Notes: generated by a model not told the origin, from the sequence alone. DNA of 64,000 nucleotides from Priestia megaterium (GCF_009497655.1 NZ_CP023317.1:4963196-5027195), one strand, 5' to 3'. Counted from the first letter of the stretch, positions 43,505 through 54,020 are shown. Program-made: numbers and translations.

Positions 43505-44869
43505 TTATGCACCAGGCGGCACTCCTGCGTCATCAAAGCGCCGCTCGAGATTAACGAATTTATTGTATTCTTTTACAAAGGCAAGCTGTACGGTTCCAAC
43601 TGGACCGTTACGCTGCTTGGCTATAATAATCTCGATAATATTTTGATTTTCTGTGTCTTTTTCATAATAGTCTTCACGATATAAGAAAGCTACGATATCG
43701 GCATCCTGCTCAATACTTCCGGATTCACGGATATCAGACATCATCGGTCGCTTATCTTGTCTCTGCTCTACGCCACGGGAAAGCTGTGATAAGGCGATAA
43801 CAGGAACTTCTAATTCACGGGCTAAAGCTTTTAACGCACGCGAAATTTCAGATACTTCCTGCTGTCGGTTTTCTCCGCTTCGTCCATTACCTTGAATAAG
43901 CTGTAAGTAGTCAATTAAAATCATCCCAAGTCCGCCTTCTTGTTTCAAGCGACGACACTTAGAACGAATTTCACCTACTCGAATACCCGGTGTATCATCA
44001 ATATAAATCCCTGCATTGGACAAAGATCCCATTGCCATCGTGAGCTTTCCCCAGTCATCGGCTGTAAGCGAGCCTGTACGCAGCCTTTGTGCATCAATAT
44101 TTCCTTCGGCACACAGCATCCTCATAACAAGCTGCTGAGCACCCATCTCTAAACTGAAGATTGCTACGTTCTCATCCGTTTTCGTTGCAACGTTTTGCGC
44201 AATATTTAAGGCAAAAGCCGTTTTACCTACCGATGGACGCGCCGCTACAATGATTAAATCATTTCGCTGGAACCCTGCTGTCATTCTATCTAAATCACTA
44301 AACCCAGTTGGGATACCTGTAATGTCACCTTTTCGATTGTGAAGAACTTCGATATCATCGTACGTTTGTACAAGTACATCTTTGATATTTTGAAACACAC
44401 CGCTGTTTTTACGCTGTGCTACTTCTAAAATGTTTTTTTCCGCTTCATTTAATAAAACTTCCACTTCGTCTTCCCTTGCATATCCTTCTGAAGCAATATG
44501 CGTTGCAGTACGAATTAGACGGCGTAAAATCGACTTCTCTTCTACAATTTTACCGTAATATTCTACGTTTGCAGCCGTTGGAACAGAGTTAGCTAAATCA
44601 CTTAAATACGATACGCCGCCAACTTCTTCTAGGATTTTTTGGTCAGCTAATTCAGACGTTACCGTTACCAAATCAACCGGTTCACCTTGGTCAGAAAGTT
44701 TCAGCATACATGTAAAGATTTTCTGGTGCGATGCCCGATAAAAATCTTCAGGTATCAGCAGTTCAGATGCTAAGGTTAAAGAAGAAGGCTCTAAGAAAAT
44801 GGCCCCTAATAGCGCTTGCTCTGCTTCAATATTCTGAGGCGGAAGACGATCAGCAAAAAGATCACTCAT
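43505..44869 (-). CDS. dnaB: Replicative DNA helicase (DnaB family; DnaC in B. subtilis)
   Basis: 454 residues. N-terminal domain (PPQNIEAEQALLGAIFLEP) about 1-150, linker, and RecA-like motor with Walker A ARPSVGKTAFALN near 203, FSLEMGAQQLVMRM, Walker B LILIDYLQLI, and SQLSRGVEQRQDKRP. The hexamer unwinds DNA at the fork. Gene name differs: dnaC in B. subtilis, where dnaB is a loader. GAGGGG precedes ATG. It follows rplI in the same direction. Confidence 0.97.
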   Translation of the reverse strand: MSDLFADRLPPQNIEAEQALLGAIFLEPSSLTLASELLIPEDFYRASHQKIFTCMLKLSDQGEPVDLVTVTSELADQKILEEVGGVSYLSDLANSVPTAANVEYYGKIVEEKSILRRLIRTATHIASEGYAREDEVEVLLNEAEKNILEVAQRKNSGVFQNIKDVLVQTYDDIEVLHNRKGDITGIPTGFSDLDRMTAGFQRNDLIIVAARPSVGKTAFALNIAQNVATKTDENVAIFSLEMGAQQLVMRMLCAEGNIDAQRLRTGSLTADDWGKLTMAMGSLSNAGIYIDDTPGIRVGEIRSKCRRLKQEGGLGMILIDYLQLIQGNGRSGENRQQEVSEISRALKALARELEVPVIALSQLSRGVEQRQDKRPMMSDIRESGSIEQDADIVAFLYREDYYEKDTENQNIIEIIIAKQRNGPVGTVQLAFVKEYNKFVNLERRFDDAGVPPGA

Positions 44870-44918
44870 ATTTCTATGCCCCTCTTATATTCTTTCAGTA
44901 TTTTCTTTCATCATAAAT

Positions 44919-44950
44919 GTTGGCGCGAACAAATACAAGTCCGCGCCAAC
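44919..44950 (-). terminator. Hairpin between rplI and dnaB
   Basis: GTTGGCGCG / CGCGCCAAC, 9-bp GC-rich stem with a 14-nt loop and no T-run; may only attenuate read-through into dnaB. Confidence 0.45.
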
Positions 44951-44985
44951 CCTTTATATTATTTACTTATTTCTCAATCGTACGT

Positions 44986-45435
44986 TTATTTTTGTTCAGT
45001 CACGTGTACCTTTACAGTAGCCGTTACTTCCGGATGTAATTTAACCGGTACATTTGTGTAGCCTAATGCGCGAATGGCATCATTTAATTCAATTTTACGC
45101 TTATCTACTTTAATTTTGTGTTTTTTCTTTAATTCTTCAGCAATTTGTTTGCTTGTGATAGAACCGAATAAACGGCCACCTTCACCAGATTTTGCTGTTA
45201 ATTCAACTGTCAGTTCTTCAAGAGTTGCTTTTAACTCTTTGTTTGCTTGAAGTTCTGCAGCTGCATCTTTTTGCTCTCTATTTTTTTGTGCTTCTAATAC
45301 TTTCACATTACCGCCTGTAGCTTCAACAGCATAACCATTTTTTAATAAGAAGTTATGTGCATAACCATCTGAAACATTTTTCACTTCACCTTTTTTGCCT
45401 TTTCCTTTTACATCTTTTAAGAAAATTACTTTCAT
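44986..45435 (-). CDS. rplI: Large ribosomal subunit protein bL9
   Basis: 149 residues: [21 protein letters not shown]-terminal RNA-binding domain, long connecting helix, and C-terminal domain with [17 protein letters not shown]. Usual length. Its ATG overlaps the TGA of gdpP (ATGA), with GGAGG upstream. Confidence 0.98.
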   Translation of the reverse strand: MKVIFLKDVKGKGKKGEVKNVSDGYAHNFLLKNGYAVEATGGNVKVLEAQKNREQKDAAAELQANKELKATLEELTVELTAKSGEGGRLFGSITSKQIAEELKKKHKIKVDKRKIELNDAIRALGYTNVPVKLHPEVTATVKVHVTEQK

Positions 45436-47405
45436 GATTTTTTACCTCCATCTAAGTACTCATCAATTGCTTGTTTAAGCCTTTCTTCAGCTTCATCCAA
45501 ACTAATGTCTTGAAGCTGAGTAGCAGCATTCGTTAAGTGGCCTCCGCCTTGGAGACTTTCCATAATAACTTGTACATTGATATCTCCAAGCGATCTAGCA
45601 CTAATGCCAATTAGATTATCCCGTCGCTTAGAAATAACAAACGAAGCAACCACTCCGCTGATTGAAAGCAGCGTATCTGCAGCTTGCGCGATTAACACTT
45701 GATCATACATTTTGTTCGGTTCAGCGCGTGAAATGGCAATACCCGCTGTATAAATCTCTGCATGTTCAATGAAGCGTGCTCGCTGTACATATTGCGTAAT
45801 ATCTTCTTTTAAAAACTTTTGAACAAGAACCGTATCTGCGCCTTGAGAACGTAAAAAGGACGCTGCATCAAACGTACGAGATCCCGTGCGTAATGTAAAG
45901 CTTTTTGTATCGACAATAATACCGGCTAAAAGTGCTGTTGCTTCTAGCATATCAATTTTAAATCGTTTTGGCTGGTATTCAAGAAGCTCAGTAACGAGTT
46001 CTGCTGTCGAGGAAGCATATGGCTCCATATAGACAAGAAGAGGGTCTTCGATAAAGTCTTCTCCTCGTCTATGATGATCAATGACCACGACATTTTCAAT
46101 ACGATTTAATAACCTTTCTTCAATAACGAGCGACGGCTTATGCGTATCTACTACTACTAAAAGAGTATCATCACTCACAAGATTTAAGGCTTCTTCAGGC
46201 GTAATAAATCGTTCCCACAGGCCTTCTTTCTTTTTAATCTCTTCTAGCATTCGCTGAACACCTGTATCAATATGATCAGGATCTAATACGATAAAACCGT
46301 CTTTCTGATTTACTTGCGCTACTTTTAATATCCCAATAGCAGCTCCTACAGCATCCATATCCGGATACTTATGACCCATGATAATCACTTTTCCACTCTC
46401 TGTAATGAGCTCTTTTAACGCGTGAGAAATAACTCTGGCACGCACGCGCGTCCGTTTTTCCATTGGATTAGTCTTGCCGCCAAAGAATTTCACTTTTCCA
46501 TTCGGCTGTTTAATCGCTACTTGATCTCCACCTCGGCCTAAGGCCAAATCCAAGCTAGATTGAGCTAAAGCACCCAGCTCAGGTAAATCAGCAGCACCAG
46601 CTCCGATACCAATGCTCAATGTAAGCGGTATATTTTGTTTAGACGTCTCTTCTCGAACTTGGTCTAAGATAGAAAATTTGCTTCGCTCTAAATGAATTAA
46701 GATTTGTTCATTCATAATCGCAATAAATTTCTCAGAAGACGTACGTTTAATAAAAATACCGTATTCTTGAGCCCAACTATTTAACATAGAAGTTACTTGG
46801 CTATTCAAGTTACTTTTAACTTGATCATCCATTCCTTGCGTTAGTTCATCATAATTATCTAAAAAGATAATGCCTAAACTTGTTCGTTCTTCCTCATACA
46901 ATTTTTCGATTTCTATTTGCTCTGTAATATCAAAGAAGTACAGTAAGCGCTCGTCTCGTTTAATCACCACTTTGAATTTCCGATCATGCAACGTGACAAC
47001 TTCTGTTTCCACTTCTTGTTTGATCAGTGGAATAATACTCTCTGCCACATCGTATAATGATCTTCCCACTAGTGTGTCTTCACCCAGACAAGATGCTAGA
47101 AAAGGATTGGTCCATTCAATTTGATATTCATCATTAAATAGCATAATCCCAATCGGCATTTCCATTAATGCCTCTTCGCCTACTTTTTTCAACCGATGAG
47201 ACAGCATTGAAATATAGGTTTCAAACTCATCGGACAGCATTCGCTCCATTCTCATGTATAGAAAAAGACAGGCTAATAGTAATATAAAGCCTATCATTCC
47301 TATGATCCAATTATGATAGGTCACGATACCTACTAAAATCAGGGCTATACTATACAATGAGTAAAATGGATAGCGAATGACATTCTTTTTTGTAAAGACA
47401 GGCAT
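45432..47405 (-). CDS. gdpP: Cyclic-di-AMP phosphodiesterase GdpP (YybT)
   Basis: 657 residues. Two N-terminal helices (about 10-55), a PAS domain (about 80-155), a degenerate GGDEF domain (about 170-305; [10 protein letters not shown]), and a DHH/DHHA1 module with [12 protein letters not shown] (about 343), [21 protein letters not shown] and a C-terminal [10 protein letters not shown]. It hydrolyses c-di-AMP, which controls potassium, cell wall and DNA-damage responses. Followed by rplI with overlapping codons; preceded by yybS at 36 bp. Confidence 0.96.
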   Translation of the reverse strand: MPVFTKKNVIRYPFYSLYSIALILVGIVTYHNWIIGMIGFILLLACLFLYMRMERMLSDEFETYISMLSHRLKKVGEEALMEMPIGIMLFNDEYQIEWTNPFLASCLGEDTLVGRSLYDVAESIIPLIKQEVETEVVTLHDRKFKVVIKRDERLLYFFDITEQIEIEKLYEEERTSLGIIFLDNYDELTQGMDDQVKSNLNSQVTSMLNSWAQEYGIFIKRTSSEKFIAIMNEQILIHLERSKFSILDQVREETSKQNIPLTLSIGIGAGAADLPELGALAQSSLDLALGRGGDQVAIKQPNGKVKFFGGKTNPMEKRTRVRARVISHALKELITESGKVIIMGHKYPDMDAVGAAIGILKVAQVNQKDGFIVLDPDHIDTGVQRMLEEIKKKEGLWERFITPEEALNLVSDDTLLVVVDTHKPSLVIEERLLNRIENVVVIDHHRRGEDFIEDPLLVYMEPYASSTAELVTELLEYQPKRFKIDMLEATALLAGIIVDTKSFTLRTGSRTFDAASFLRSQGADTVLVQKFLKEDITQYVQRARFIEHAEIYTAGIAISRAEPNKMYDQVLIAQAADTLLSISGVVASFVISKRRDNLIGISARSLGDINVQVIMESLQGGGHLTNAATQLQDISLDEAEERLKQAIDEYLDGGKKS

Positions 47406-47441
47406 CCATTTCAGCTCCTACTTTTTTAAGTTCCACAATAT

Positions 47442-48386
47442 CTACTTTTTTGTGTCTAATTGTTTTCTTAAATTAAATCCTAAATCAATTATACCTAAGA
47501 TGCGCACAATTTGAAGGATAATTGGAATAATTAATGCTAAAATTGTTACAACAATTGGAATTGCTTTGGCATACCCTTTTTGATGTGAGAAATAGAAAAT
47601 AAAAGAGATCCCTTGTAACACGACTAGCATTTGCAGTCCCATCACGATGTTGATAATAGCTACGTACATAAATGTACCTTGTTCAATATTAAAAGATGGG
47701 AAAGATAAGATTAATGCAATCAAATAATACCATAGAATACTTTTAGGAAGTTTAAATTCACGAAAAGGCGGGAATGCTTGCACCTCATAACCTGTTCTTT
47801 TAAGAATAGGCGTAGCAATAAGCTGAGAGAAAAAGGCTAGAATAACTCCACCCATAACAATTAATAGAGGCAGCAGATTTTTAAACATATCAAATGCATC
47901 TCTCATTTGGTCAATTTGAGATTCCTTAACGTCTTGTCCTAAACTTTTCATCATTTCAATACTTTGATTAATCGATTGATCTAAAGCATTATTTATTTGC
48001 TCCATTAAATTAACATTAAAAATGACATTTGCTCCTACGAACAATAAAAGTAAACCTAAACTAAATGCAACCGTGCCGCCTAGTAAAATGGTATACCTTT
48101 TTTGTTTTTGTCGGTAAAGCATTCCTATTGCTAATCCACCAATACCAAATACAAGTGTAAAAGGAAGAGTCAATACATTTCCAAATAACAAAGTCAATAA
48201 CAACCCTACTACTAAAAATAATATTGCCTTTTTCCACCCATGACGAACGGTATACACAATAAATGGAACAGCTAGCGCTAGTTGAAAAATGGTTCCCACA
48301 ACAGGTATGTATAGTGAAAAAAGCAACAGCGCTACAAACAGCGCTAAAAGAGCTGCTCCTTCTGTAATATATCGAATTCCTTTCAC
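47442..48386 (-). CDS. yybS: YybS-family membrane protein (DUF2232)
   Basis: 314 residues with about eight hydrophobic helices; a DUF2232 protein (N-terminal GAALLALFVALLLFSLYIP, central helix pair, QISFIFYF-like region). The start codon is GTG (48386) with GAGGTG 5 bp upstream. Located as in B. subtilis between rpsR and gdpP. Function unknown; possibly a substrate-specific component of a transporter. Confidence 0.9.
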   Translation of the reverse strand: MKGIRYITEGAALLALFVALLLFSLYIPVVGTIFQLALAVPFIVYTVRHGWKKAILFLVVGLLLTLLFGNVLTLPFTLVFGIGGLAIGMLYRQKQKRYTILLGGTVAFSLGLLLLFVGANVIFNVNLMEQINNALDQSINQSIEMMKSLGQDVKESQIDQMRDAFDMFKNLLPLLIVMGGVILAFFSQLIATPILKRTGYEVQAFPPFREFKLPKSILWYYLIALILSFPSFNIEQGTFMYVAIINIVMGLQMLVVLQGISFIFYFSHQKGYAKAIPIVVTILALIIPIILQIVRILGIIDLGFNLRKQLDTKK

Positions 48387-48476
48387 AACTTCACCTCGTT
48401 GATATAGACTATTATTTATTTTATCGATTCAGTTCATAAGAAGCAACTATTTGACAAAAGAGCACCTATGTAATGT

Positions 48477-48514
48477 AAAAAGAGGCAGTAAGGGAATCCT
48501 TACTGCCTCTTTTT
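48477..48514 (-). terminator. Terminator of the rpsF-ssb-rpsR operon
   Basis: AAAAAGAGGCAGTAAGG / CCTTACTGCCTCTTTTT, 17-bp perfect stem with a 4-nt loop. Confidence 0.9.
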
Positions 48515-48524
48515 ATACCGTTCA

Positions 48525-48764
48525 TTATTCACCAGAAACATATGGTAATAATGCCATTTGACGAGCGCGTTTGATAGCGATCGTTAATTTACGTTGGTAT
48601 TTAGCGCTTGTTCCAGTTACACGACGAGGTAAAATTTTACCACGCTCTGAAACGAATTTTTTAAGCATATCTACATCTTTGTAATCGATGTGAGTGATGC
48701 CGTTTGCTGTGAAGAAACAAACTTTACGACGTCTGTTGCGTCCACCTTTACGTCCACCTGCCAT
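48525..48764 (-). CDS. rpsR: Small ribosomal subunit protein bS18
   Basis: 79 residues, basic, with [27 protein letters not shown], typical of bS18. It binds next to bS6 in the 30S platform. AAGGAGG before ATG. Third gene of rpsF-ssb-rpsR. Confidence 0.98.
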   Translation of the reverse strand: MAGGRKGGRNRRRKVCFFTANGITHIDYKDVDMLKKFVSERGKILPRRVTGTSAKYQRKLTIAIKRARQMALLPYVSGE

Positions 48765-48830
48765 TTTGATACGCCTCCTTCCGCTTAAAAGTTTCTATAA
48801 AATTTTATACTCCGGATAATCTACTGCGAA

Positions 48831-49331
48831 TTAAAACGGTAAATCGTCATCAGAAATGTCAATTGTCTCGCCATTATTTGCAAATGGATCATCATCAACG
48901 CGAGTATAACCTTGATTACCTGAGTTACGGTTCTGATTATCTCCAAATGGAGAGCCTTGTCCAGATCCTCCAGTGTTAGCAAAGTTACTGCGTTGCGTAT
49001 CCCCACCGCCACTTTTCGGCTCTAAAAATTGCACACTTTCCGCTACAACTTCCGTTACGTATACACGACGACCGTCTTGTCCTTCGTAACTGCGAGATTG
49101 TAGTCGACCATCAACACCAGCTAAACTTCCTTTTTTAAGGAAATTGGCTGCATTTTCAGCCTGACGACGCCATACAACACAGTTGATGAAGTCAGCTTCA
49201 CGTTCACCTTGCTGATTTGTAAATGTGCGGTTTACCGCTAAAGTGAATGTTGCAACCGCTGCTCCACTCGGGGTATAACGTAATTCAGGATCTTTGGTTA
49301 AGCGTCCTACGAGAATTACGCGATTCATCAT
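48831..49331 (-). CDS. ssb: Single-stranded DNA-binding protein SsbA
   Basis: 166 residues from [20 protein letters not shown] fold about 1-105 ([22 protein letters not shown]), glycine/asparagine-rich linker, and acidic tail ending ISDDDLPF that recruits partner proteins. AAGGAG is 8 bp before ATG 49331; the frame also opens at a GTG three codons earlier. Located between rpsF and rpsR as in B. subtilis. Confidence 0.97.
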   Translation of the reverse strand: MMNRVILVGRLTKDPELRYTPSGAAVATFTLAVNRTFTNQQGEREADFINCVVWRRQAENAANFLKKGSLAGVDGRLQSRSYEGQDGRRVYVTEVVAESVQFLEPKSGGGDTQRSNFANTGGSGQGSPFGDNQNRNSGNQGYTRVDDDPFANNGETIDISDDDLPF

Positions 49332-49378
49332 CAGAACCACTCCTTAAGGAAATAAAACCCATTTATTTAAACGTTTAA

Positions 49379-49666
49379 TTATGCTTCTTGTTTAACAACG
49401 ATATGACGGATAATGTCTTCGTTGATTTTCGCAAGACGATCAAATTCAGAAACTGCTTCTGAAGTAGCCGCCACGTCAAGAATCATGTAGTAACCGTCAC
49501 GGAAATCATTGATTTCGTATGCTAAACGACGTTTACCCCATTCTTTAACATTTGCGATTTCAGCACCATTATCAGTTAATACGCCGTTGAAGCGCTCAAC
49601 TAATGCTTTCTTTGCTTCGTCATCAATGCTTGGACGGATGATGTACATTACTTCATACTTTCTCAT
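49379..49666 (-). CDS. rpsF: Small ribosomal subunit protein bS6
   Basis: 95 residues from [18 protein letters not shown], ending [11 protein letters not shown]; usual length. AAAAGGAGGTGA lies just before ATG 49666; the longer frame upstream is leader. First gene of the rpsF-ssb-rpsR operon and probably autoregulated through its leader. Confidence 0.98.
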   Translation of the reverse strand: MRKYEVMYIIRPSIDDEAKKALVERFNGVLTDNGAEIANVKEWGKRRLAYEINDFRDGYYMILDVAATSEAVSEFDRLAKINEDIIRHIVVKQEA

Positions 49667-49671
49667 CACTG

Positions 49672-49711
49672 TCACCTCCTTTTGGTCTAACGGCCCGAAA
49701 CGGGCAAGGAG
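49672..49711 (-). promoter_or_regulatory. Putative S6:S18-binding leader RNA of rpsF
   Basis: On the minus strand CTCCTT, GCCCG, TTT, CGGGC, CCGTTAGACC and then the AAGGAG ribosome site follow in order. GCCCG/CGGGC makes a hairpin and CTCCTT can pair with AAGGAG, so the folded form would hide the ribosome site. A bulged CCG next to the hairpin is the hallmark described for S6:S18 leader RNAs. Confidence 0.65.
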
Positions 49712-49817
49712 CAATAAAATATTACTCACGAATTAAAATTATAGCACACTACCCTAGGCAAAGCAATATGCATTGCGGGCTGTTTCGTAAATATACGCTA
49801 ATATTTTCGCCAACGAT

Positions 49818-49851
49818 AAAAGCCGAAAGAAGATATCTCCTTTCGGCTTTT
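49818..49851 (-). terminator. Terminator of ychF
   Basis: AAAAGCCGAAAG / CTTTCGGCTTTT, 12-bp stem, 10-nt loop. Confidence 0.85.
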
Positions 49852-49855
49852 AATC

Positions 49856-50956
49856 TTATACGTTAAAGCGGAAATGCATAACGTCTCCGTCTTTTACGAT
49901 GTATTCTTTTCCTTCTAAACGTACTTTTCCAGCTTCACGAGCTGCTCCCATTGTTTTAGCAGCTAATAAATCCTCGTATGACACCGTTTCTGCACGAATA
50001 AATCCACGTTCAAAATCTGTATGAATAATACCTGCACACTCAGGAGCTTTCATACCTTGTGTAAACGTCCACGCGCGTACTTCTTGCTCACCAGCTGTAA
50101 AGTACGTAGCTAATCCAAGTAAATCGTACGCTGCACGTACAAGCTGATCTAGACCTGACTGTTCAATGCCTAGTTCTTCAAGGAACATTGCTTTTTCTTC
50201 TCCTTCAAGTTCAGCAATTTCAGATTCAATGCGTGCGCAAACAACAATTACTTCTGCACCTTCGCTTGCCGCATACTCACGCACTTTTGCTACATATTCG
50301 TTAGCAGATGCATCGGCTACTTCATCTTCAGCAACGTTTGCTACATAAAGAATAGGCTTAATCGTTAGCAAGTGAAATTGTTTTACTAATTTCATTTGTT
50401 CTTCTGTAAATGATACAGCACGAGCTGGCTGATCACTTTCAAATGCATTCTTTAGTTTCTCTAGAATTTCGTATTCATACATTGCTTCTTTGTCTTTTTG
50501 TTTAGCCATTTTTTGAACACGGCCAATACGTTTCTCTACCGTTTCTAAATCTGCTAAAATCAACTCTAAATTAATTGTTTCAATATCTGAGATAGGATCT
50601 ACTTTTCCTGAAACGTGCGTGATGTTTTCATCTTCAAAACAACGCACAACGTGACAAATCGCATCTACTTCTCGAATATGAGATAAGAATTTATTTCCCA
50701 ATCCTTCACCTTTACTAGCACCTTTTACGATTCCAGCGATATCTGTGAATTCAAATGCTGTTGGGATTGTTTTTTTAGGTTTTACAAGCTCTGTAAGTTT
50801 TTGAAGACGATGATCAGGTACTTCTACGATACCTACGTTAGGATCAATCGTACAGAAAGGGTAGTTCGCAGATTCTGCGCCCGCTTGTGTAATTGCATTA
50901 AATAATGTTGATTTTCCGACGTTAGGAAGACCAACAATTCCAGCTGTTAAAGCCAT
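49856..50956 (-). CDS. ychF: Redox-regulated ATPase YchF (Obg family)
   Basis: 366 residues from MALTAGIVGLPNVGKSTLFN. G1 GLPNVGKST, G3 DIAGIVKGASKGEGLGNKFL, an altered G4 (NVAEDE in place of NKxD, which shifts specificity to ATP), coiled-coil insert and C-terminal TGS domain (VRAWTFTQGMKAPECAGIIHTDFERGFIRAE). Ribosome-associated. A GTG four codons upstream also opens the frame, but ATG 50956 fits the family. GAGGAG upstream. Confidence 0.96.
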   Translation of the reverse strand: MALTAGIVGLPNVGKSTLFNAITQAGAESANYPFCTIDPNVGIVEVPDHRLQKLTELVKPKKTIPTAFEFTDIAGIVKGASKGEGLGNKFLSHIREVDAICHVVRCFEDENITHVSGKVDPISDIETINLELILADLETVEKRIGRVQKMAKQKDKEAMYEYEILEKLKNAFESDQPARAVSFTEEQMKLVKQFHLLTIKPILYVANVAEDEVADASANEYVAKVREYAASEGAEVIVVCARIESEIAELEGEEKAMFLEELGIEQSGLDQLVRAAYDLLGLATYFTAGEQEVRAWTFTQGMKAPECAGIIHTDFERGFIRAETVSYEDLLAAKTMGAAREAGKVRLEGKEYIVKDGDVMHFRFNV

Positions 50957-51126
50957 ATATTTATTCACTCCTCTTTATATATCCGAAACAAGTTAACCTG
51001 TCACAATTATAGTGAGTCAACTTTTGAAATACAAGTTTGATAAAGAACCTTTAACCGCATGGGGTTAAGGTGCTTCATTTTGTCCCACCTTACAGTATAA
51101 GGCATAAACATAGAAAATGCATGAGG

Positions 51127-51324
51127 TTATTCCTCATGCTTTACAAGAATTTTTTTCATTTTACGTGCAAAATCACGTCTTGGAATCATTACGCTATGGC
51201 CGCAGCCTTCACATTTAATACGGATATCCATTCCCATTCGAATGATTTTCCATTCATTTGTACCGCAAGGATGAGGTTTTTTCATTTCCACAACGTCATT
51301 TAAACCAAATTCTTTTTCCGTCAT
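51127..51324 (-). CDS. DUF951 zinc-binding small protein (YyzM-like)
   Basis: 65 residues: VVEMKKPHPCGTNEWKIIRMGMDIRIKCEGCGHSVMIPR, with Cys in HPCG and a CEGC knuckle, the DUF951 signature. Function unknown; position beside ychF and the MscS gene is conserved in bacilli. GGAGGAG precedes ATG; 14 bp separate it from the channel gene stop. Confidence 0.9.
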   Translation of the reverse strand: MTEKEFGLNDVVEMKKPHPCGTNEWKIIRMGMDIRIKCEGCGHSVMIPRRDFARKMKKILVKHEE

Positions 51325-51338
51325 CAGCTCTCTCCTCC

Positions 51339-52232
51339 TTATGTCCCTTTCAACGTCGACGAATGCTGTGCTTCTTCTGTACGATTATACATAACCATAC
51401 GTGGAAATGGAACTTCAATTCCATGTTCATTTAGCCTTGTACGCACTTCTTTACGAATCATACGAGAAATATGGAAATGTCTCATTGGTTTTACTTCGCT
51501 TGTAATCCTCATTGTGACTTCAGTTGCATGGATATTTTGAACCCCCAGCAGTTCAGGCGTTTTCACCATATCTTCATAGCGACTTGGCAATTCTTCTAAC
51601 AGGTCTAAAATCACTTGTTCTGCTTTTTGTATGTTTTCTTCATAAGAAATGCTTACATCAACGAAAGCTACGCTGTTATGTAACGAAAAATTAGTGACCT
51701 CTACAATACTGCCATTGGGTAAAATATTAATTTCGCCTGTCCAACTCTTAATCTTCGTGGTGCGCAACCCAATTTCTTCCACAGTCCCCTCAAATGTTCC
51801 TACTCGAACATAATCGCCAACGGAGAACTGATCTTCAAAGATAATAAAAAACCCCGTGATGATGTCTTTCACTAAGTTTTGAGCACCAAACCCTACCGCG
51901 AGCCCTACGATTCCAGCCCCCGCTAGCAATCCACGGACATCTACCGATAACGTTTCTAAAATCATAACTCCCGCAACGAAATAAATGGCATAAGAAAAAA
52001 TATTTTGAAGCAAACGGACCATCGTAGCTTCTCGTCGCTCAGAAATACGCAGAGGGCTATTTGTGCGAACCTCTACGAATTTATTTAACGCTTTCTTTCC
52101 AATTCGAATTAAAAACATGGAAATAAGTAGAATCAACAGAATTTTTATAAATCCCTCTCCAATATGTGCCCACGTTTCTTCTTGAAAAAATGGCTCAAAC
52201 ACGTTCTTAAAAACCGACTTCAACGAATTCAT
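51339..52232 (-). CDS. Small-conductance mechanosensitive channel (MscS family)
   Basis: 297 residues. Three N-terminal helices; the pore helix region GLLAGAGIVGLAVGFGAQNLVKDIITGFFIIFEDQF is the MscS signature, followed by the beta domain (VGDYVRVGTFEGTVEEIGLRTT) and a C-terminal vestibule domain. It opens under membrane tension to release solutes on osmotic downshift. AGGAG precedes ATG. Likely co-transcribed with the DUF951 gene. Confidence 0.92.
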   Translation of the reverse strand: MNSLKSVFKNVFEPFFQEETWAHIGEGFIKILLILLISMFLIRIGKKALNKFVEVRTNSPLRISERREATMVRLLQNIFSYAIYFVAGVMILETLSVDVRGLLAGAGIVGLAVGFGAQNLVKDIITGFFIIFEDQFSVGDYVRVGTFEGTVEEIGLRTTKIKSWTGEINILPNGSIVEVTNFSLHNSVAFVDVSISYEENIQKAEQVILDLLEELPSRYEDMVKTPELLGVQNIHATEVTMRITSEVKPMRHFHISRMIRKEVRTRLNEHGIEVPFPRMVMYNRTEEAQHSSTLKGT

Positions 52233-52299
52233 ACTACATGTAGCTCCTAACGTAACATAATCTGCATATGAGAAAGTTTTAACCTATTGTAGCAAGTTT

Positions 52300-53313
52300 C
52301 TACGAACTTTTGTAGCGATTTCGAAATGGATACAACAGAACGGCTGTTACTAGAAATAAATTGACGATTCCATACATTGGATACAAAACGGCAATCAAAG
52401 TAGAAAACCCTACCTTTGTAAAGGGAATCATTAAAAGTAGCCAGCAGGCTGCCAGTTTCCAAAGAGATTGCACCTTTTCAGTATGAAAACGAGCGGTCAA
52501 TCCTAAAATTCCCGAAACGGCTGTCGTATAAATTGCGATAAGCAAAACAATGCTCATTAAAAACGTCATCATATAAGGAAAATCTTTAAGAATAGCGAAT
52601 AATGGAATTTCATAAGAGGAAAGAAGCCCTGAAACTTGAATAAGTGATTCATTATAAATAAAGGAGAGACCTCCTAATAAAAAACCACTGCCAACACTTG
52701 CAATATAAATCTCTTTTTTGCTTTTAATTTCCTTTCCAATTGTAGATAATACCGCGACGAGAGGAAGAATATTCAAAGCCGTAAAGGTAAAAGCAGCAGG
52801 CCAATTATGCTGAAGATGCCAATTAGTTACTCCAGGATGACGTAAAACAAATGTAAGAAGTACGCCAGCTAGTCCAATCATTAAGATTGGCATAACGAAA
52901 GAATTGATAGAAAGCAGTCCACTTAATCCTCTTGAAAAAACAAAGACAATCAACGCACTAAGAGCACCAATTCCCCACCAGTAAGGAACATGCCACATTT
53001 CTAATGTCGCCCCGCCACCTGCGATCATAATCACCGTCGTCGTAAACAAATAAAAAACGATTAAAACGTCGTAGGCTGCAGCCCATTTCTTTCCTATTAA
53101 TTCAATAAGCACTGGGTAAAATTGATTGGTTCGGTAGCGATAGCTGATTTGCATAATCACATTGCAAGAAATCGCAAAAATAATAGAAAATAGAAAAATA
53201 GCAAGTCCGCTTTCTTCGCCAAAAAACTGCCATAGCTCTCTCCCTGAAGCATATCCAGCGCCTATCATGGTTCCCATAATTAAGAATATCCATTTACACC
53301 CGGCTCTCCACAT
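52300..53313 (-). CDS. YkvI-family membrane protein (APC/LeuT-like)
   Basis: 337 residues, about ten helices. IFLIMGTMIGAGYASGRELWQFF resembles the unwound first helix of LeuT-fold transporters and is typical of YkvI proteins. Substrate unknown; spore or amino-acid roles have been considered for relatives but nothing here decides. Start ATG 53313 preceded by GGGGG. Divergent from yyaC. Confidence 0.82.
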   Translation of the reverse strand: MWRAGCKWIFLIMGTMIGAGYASGRELWQFFGEESGLAIFLFSIIFAISCNVIMQISYRYRTNQFYPVLIELIGKKWAAAYDVLIVFYLFTTTVIMIAGGGATLEMWHVPYWWGIGALSALIVFVFSRGLSGLLSINSFVMPILMIGLAGVLLTFVLRHPGVTNWHLQHNWPAAFTFTALNILPLVAVLSTIGKEIKSKKEIYIASVGSGFLLGGLSFIYNESLIQVSGLLSSYEIPLFAILKDFPYMMTFLMSIVLLIAIYTTAVSGILGLTARFHTEKVQSLWKLAACWLLLMIPFTKVGFSTLIAVLYPMYGIVNLFLVTAVLLYPFRNRYKSS

Positions 53314-53399
53314 CGATTTTCCCCCAATCTATGAAATATATGTATAGAATCTTCAAAATCTTCGTATACTGTTACTATTATGTATAAGGAGTGGACCCT

Positions 53400-54020
53400 A
53401 TGAATTTAAAATCTCCCTTCTTTGAGAAGACACAACATTCAACCCGCGTATTTCATGATGAAGAATCTGCTATAAAGAAGCTGAGTACACAGTTACTATC
53501 TTTACTTCCAGCACAGAAAGACAGACCAATTGTTTTTGTATGTATTGGAACGGACCGTTCAACTGGGGACTCATTGGGTCCATTAGTCGGAACGAAACTG
53601 AATGAAAAAAAGGTTTCATCTTTTCATATTTTTGGAACGTTAGAAGAGCCTGTTCATGCTGTTAATTTGAAAGAAACGTTAAAACATATTCAAAAGCTTT
53701 TCCCGAATCCTTTTATTATTGGAATTGATGCTTGTTTAGGTCGTATGAAAAGCGTAGGCTCTGCATCACTTGGAATAGGACCCGTTAAACCAGGAGCAGG
53801 GGTTAATAAAGAATTGCCGCCAGTCGGGGATATTCATATAACAGGGGTTGTCAACGTGAGCGGATTTATGGAGTTTTTCGTCTTGCAAAATACGAGGCTT
53901 CATCTTGTTATGTGCATTGCCGATTTAATTGCGAAAAGCATTGAGACTGTACACAACGAACGAGAGAAAGAGTTTAATGCTTCTCCGGTTTACCAAACTG
54001 TAAGACACTATAAACAATAA
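53400..54020 (+). CDS. yyaC: Sporulation protein YyaC (DUF1256, GPR-like fold)
   Basis: 206 residues. VFVCIGTDRSTGDSLGPLVGTKL and FIIGIDACLGRMKSVGSASLGIGPVKPGAGVNKELPPVGDIHITGVVN are diagnostic of YyaC, a relative of the germination protease GPR. It is a forespore-associated protein in bacilli; exact activity unknown. Start ATG 53400 has AAGGAG 8 bp upstream; an in-frame GTG three codons earlier is inside the spacer. The only plus-strand gene in the parB to yycH stretch. Confidence 0.93.
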   Translation: MNLKSPFFEKTQHSTRVFHDEESAIKKLSTQLLSLLPAQKDRPIVFVCIGTDRSTGDSLGPLVGTKLNEKKVSSFHIFGTLEEPVHAVNLKETLKHIQKLFPNPFIIGIDACLGRMKSVGSASLGIGPVKPGAGVNKELPPVGDIHITGVVNVSGFMEFFVLQNTRLHLVMCIADLIAKSIETVHNEREKEFNASPVYQTVRHYKQ

